Source of the DNA: Arenicola marina
Lineage: Eukaryota; Annelida; Polychaeta; Arenicolidae
Length of the DNA stretch: 64,000 nucleotides
Assembly (NCBI GenBank): GCA_964019135.1
Contig: OZ025258.1
Span: 10,931,961 to 10,995,960, forward strand
Direction of reading: 5' to 3'
The notes under the pieces are model-generated. The model ran no database searches. It worked only from the letters and a program-made list of their open reading frames with translations, and was not told the origin of the DNA. Shown in pieces: positions 62,915-64,000 of the stretch (positions are counted from its first letter, which is position 1; every line of letters begins with the position of its first letter). A program made the position numbers and the translations under genes.

Positions 62915-63047
62915 CTATGGCGGGCAATCCTAACATTTATTCCCTAATTCTTGATATCAATGATATCAAGAATTGAATTGTTGATATCAAGAATTGATTT
63001 CTTGATATCAAGAATTAGGGAATAAATGTTAAGATGGCCCGCCATAG
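62915..63047. repeat. 133-bp palindromic element with GATATC core repeats
   Basis: CTATGGCGGGCAATCCTAAC and the following ATTTATTCCCTAATTCTTGA pair with the right end up to GGCCCGCCATAG, with about two mismatches over 46 bp. The centre holds further TTGATATCAAGAATT copies. The flanking AAAG occurs on both sides and may be a target duplication. Confidence 0.75.
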
Positions 63048-64000
63048 AAAGCTACATCGCCGATTGGTAGATAATATCGTAACAAAGCAGACACACAGCG
63101 TTCGCGCAACATTCGTTTTAGGTTGTATCCACGTCATCTCAAAGACAACATCAACGTAGTTACAACGTTTGTCGCAAACATTGAACAAATATTTTCTAGC
63201 CTGTATTGCATACGAATAAAACCTTTGCCATGCGTAGTGATTAATACAAATTGGCAGTGTGTAGCAGTTAATTGTTGTTGTAAATACAAAGTGGTCAATA
63301 ATGGACGTTTTCACAACGTTAGGATAACGTTACTTGAAAAAAATCAAACATCATGAAGACAAAATGTATTTGGTTGTCTTTGACAATCATGCTTCTAAAT
63401 AATTCATCATATACGCATTTGTTTTTCACAGAAAGCACAATTTTAATACTGGACTGAATGTTCACTATAACGTGTCTGCCACGTTGTGGAACGTTTTTCG
63501 AATTTTCCTGGTTCTCTGGCCCTTCTCCTGCATACGCAGTGGTACCCGCTTAATGAATAGGTAAGGATAACGCTGTAGCGCCGCCTGTTGAAGCAGATTA
63601 ATACCGATCGACGCCCTCTGCCGGGAGATCGTTCCTAACACAGTGAGCTTAGGAACATCCGCTCGGGGTGTCCCGGTCACCCAGTTTACTAGCCCCAACT
63701 GGAGAAACAAAACTCGGTGCACTACGCACCTACGATTTGCATGTGGACTGCAGCTAAATTAAGCTAGCCAGACCGCCCCCTGTACTGCCAATTTACGGCG
63801 AACATGGAACTCCTGAGTACCCTAAGCCATTGTTAGCGCCACCGACATTCATACTGCTCGCGTAAAATATACAATTTATGGTTTTGTTTACCAATATCGA
63901 TGCACGCAAATGTTTGATAACTTTTTATTCGTCTATTGCGTTGCGCGTTGTGTGGTGCGTCGTTAGAGCACACACCGTAACAATGATGGAGTAGCTGAAA
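63048..64000. other. Non-coding end of the window
   Basis: No gene or clear repeat was recognised. The motif CTGCCGGGAGATCG near 63618 resembles part of the dispersed repeat at 52575. Confidence 0.35.

Overview
This is animal nuclear DNA, most likely from a marine invertebrate. There are no operons of the bacterial kind. The one clear host gene is an intronless rhodopsin-class receptor. The rest is dominated by LINEs, a Ty3/Gypsy LTR retrotransposon, MITEs, a tRNA-derived SINE, long minisatellites and a Maverick/Polinton (adintovirus-like) element. I cannot fix the phylum from sequence alone.

Layout. 1-3.3 kb: remains of a LINE on the minus strand (endonuclease, and an ORF1 ending in an IMPACT/UPF0029-like domain). 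3.3-8.5 kb: non-coding with fold-back and tandem repeats. 8547-10088: GPCR gene on the minus strand. 10.3-11.85 kb: tRNA-like relic, short repeats and a probable LINE 3' tail. 11856-32146: a complete Maverick bounded by a perfect 6-bp target duplication (TATGCT at 11850-11855 and 32147-32152). 32.2-36.6 kb: nested LINEs and a MITE. 39.2-40.95 kb: a second LINE ORF1 with the IMPACT-like domain plus a LINE endonuclease fragment. 41-64 kb: gene-poor, with minisatellites at 47.7, 50.7-52.1, 53.4-54.4, 55.2 and 60.25-62.2 kb, a pair of TTAA-flanked MITEs in opposite orientation, a SINE and several hairpins.

The Maverick is the centrepiece. On the plus strand its right two thirds read: C-terminal piece of protein-primed DNA polymerase B, a PC4-like gene (minus strand), a small gene, packaging ATPase, two conserved accessory genes, integrase with chromodomain (in-frame stop near its N-terminus), a predicted single-pass membrane protein, penton-like minor capsid protein, basic core-like protein, major capsid protein and adenain-type protease. 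The last four are packed tightly, two of the junctions being ATGA overlaps. Its terminal inverted repeats are very long (about 3.3 kb left without the later insertion, 3.66 kb right) and carry whole copies of the capsid and protease genes, so the element has the morphogenetic block at both ends. The left capsid copy is broken by a Ty3/Gypsy element with identical 176-bp LTRs and by a frameshift; the right copy is open. Most of the polymerase is missing and its place is taken by LINE debris and a 42-bp minisatellite, so the element looks non-autonomous.

The least expected coding finding is the IMPACT/UPF0029-like domain at the C-terminus of two LINE ORF1 proteins (2.5 kb and 39.2 kb). It suggests a LINE lineage that captured a domain known in host proteins from the GCN2 translational stress pathway.
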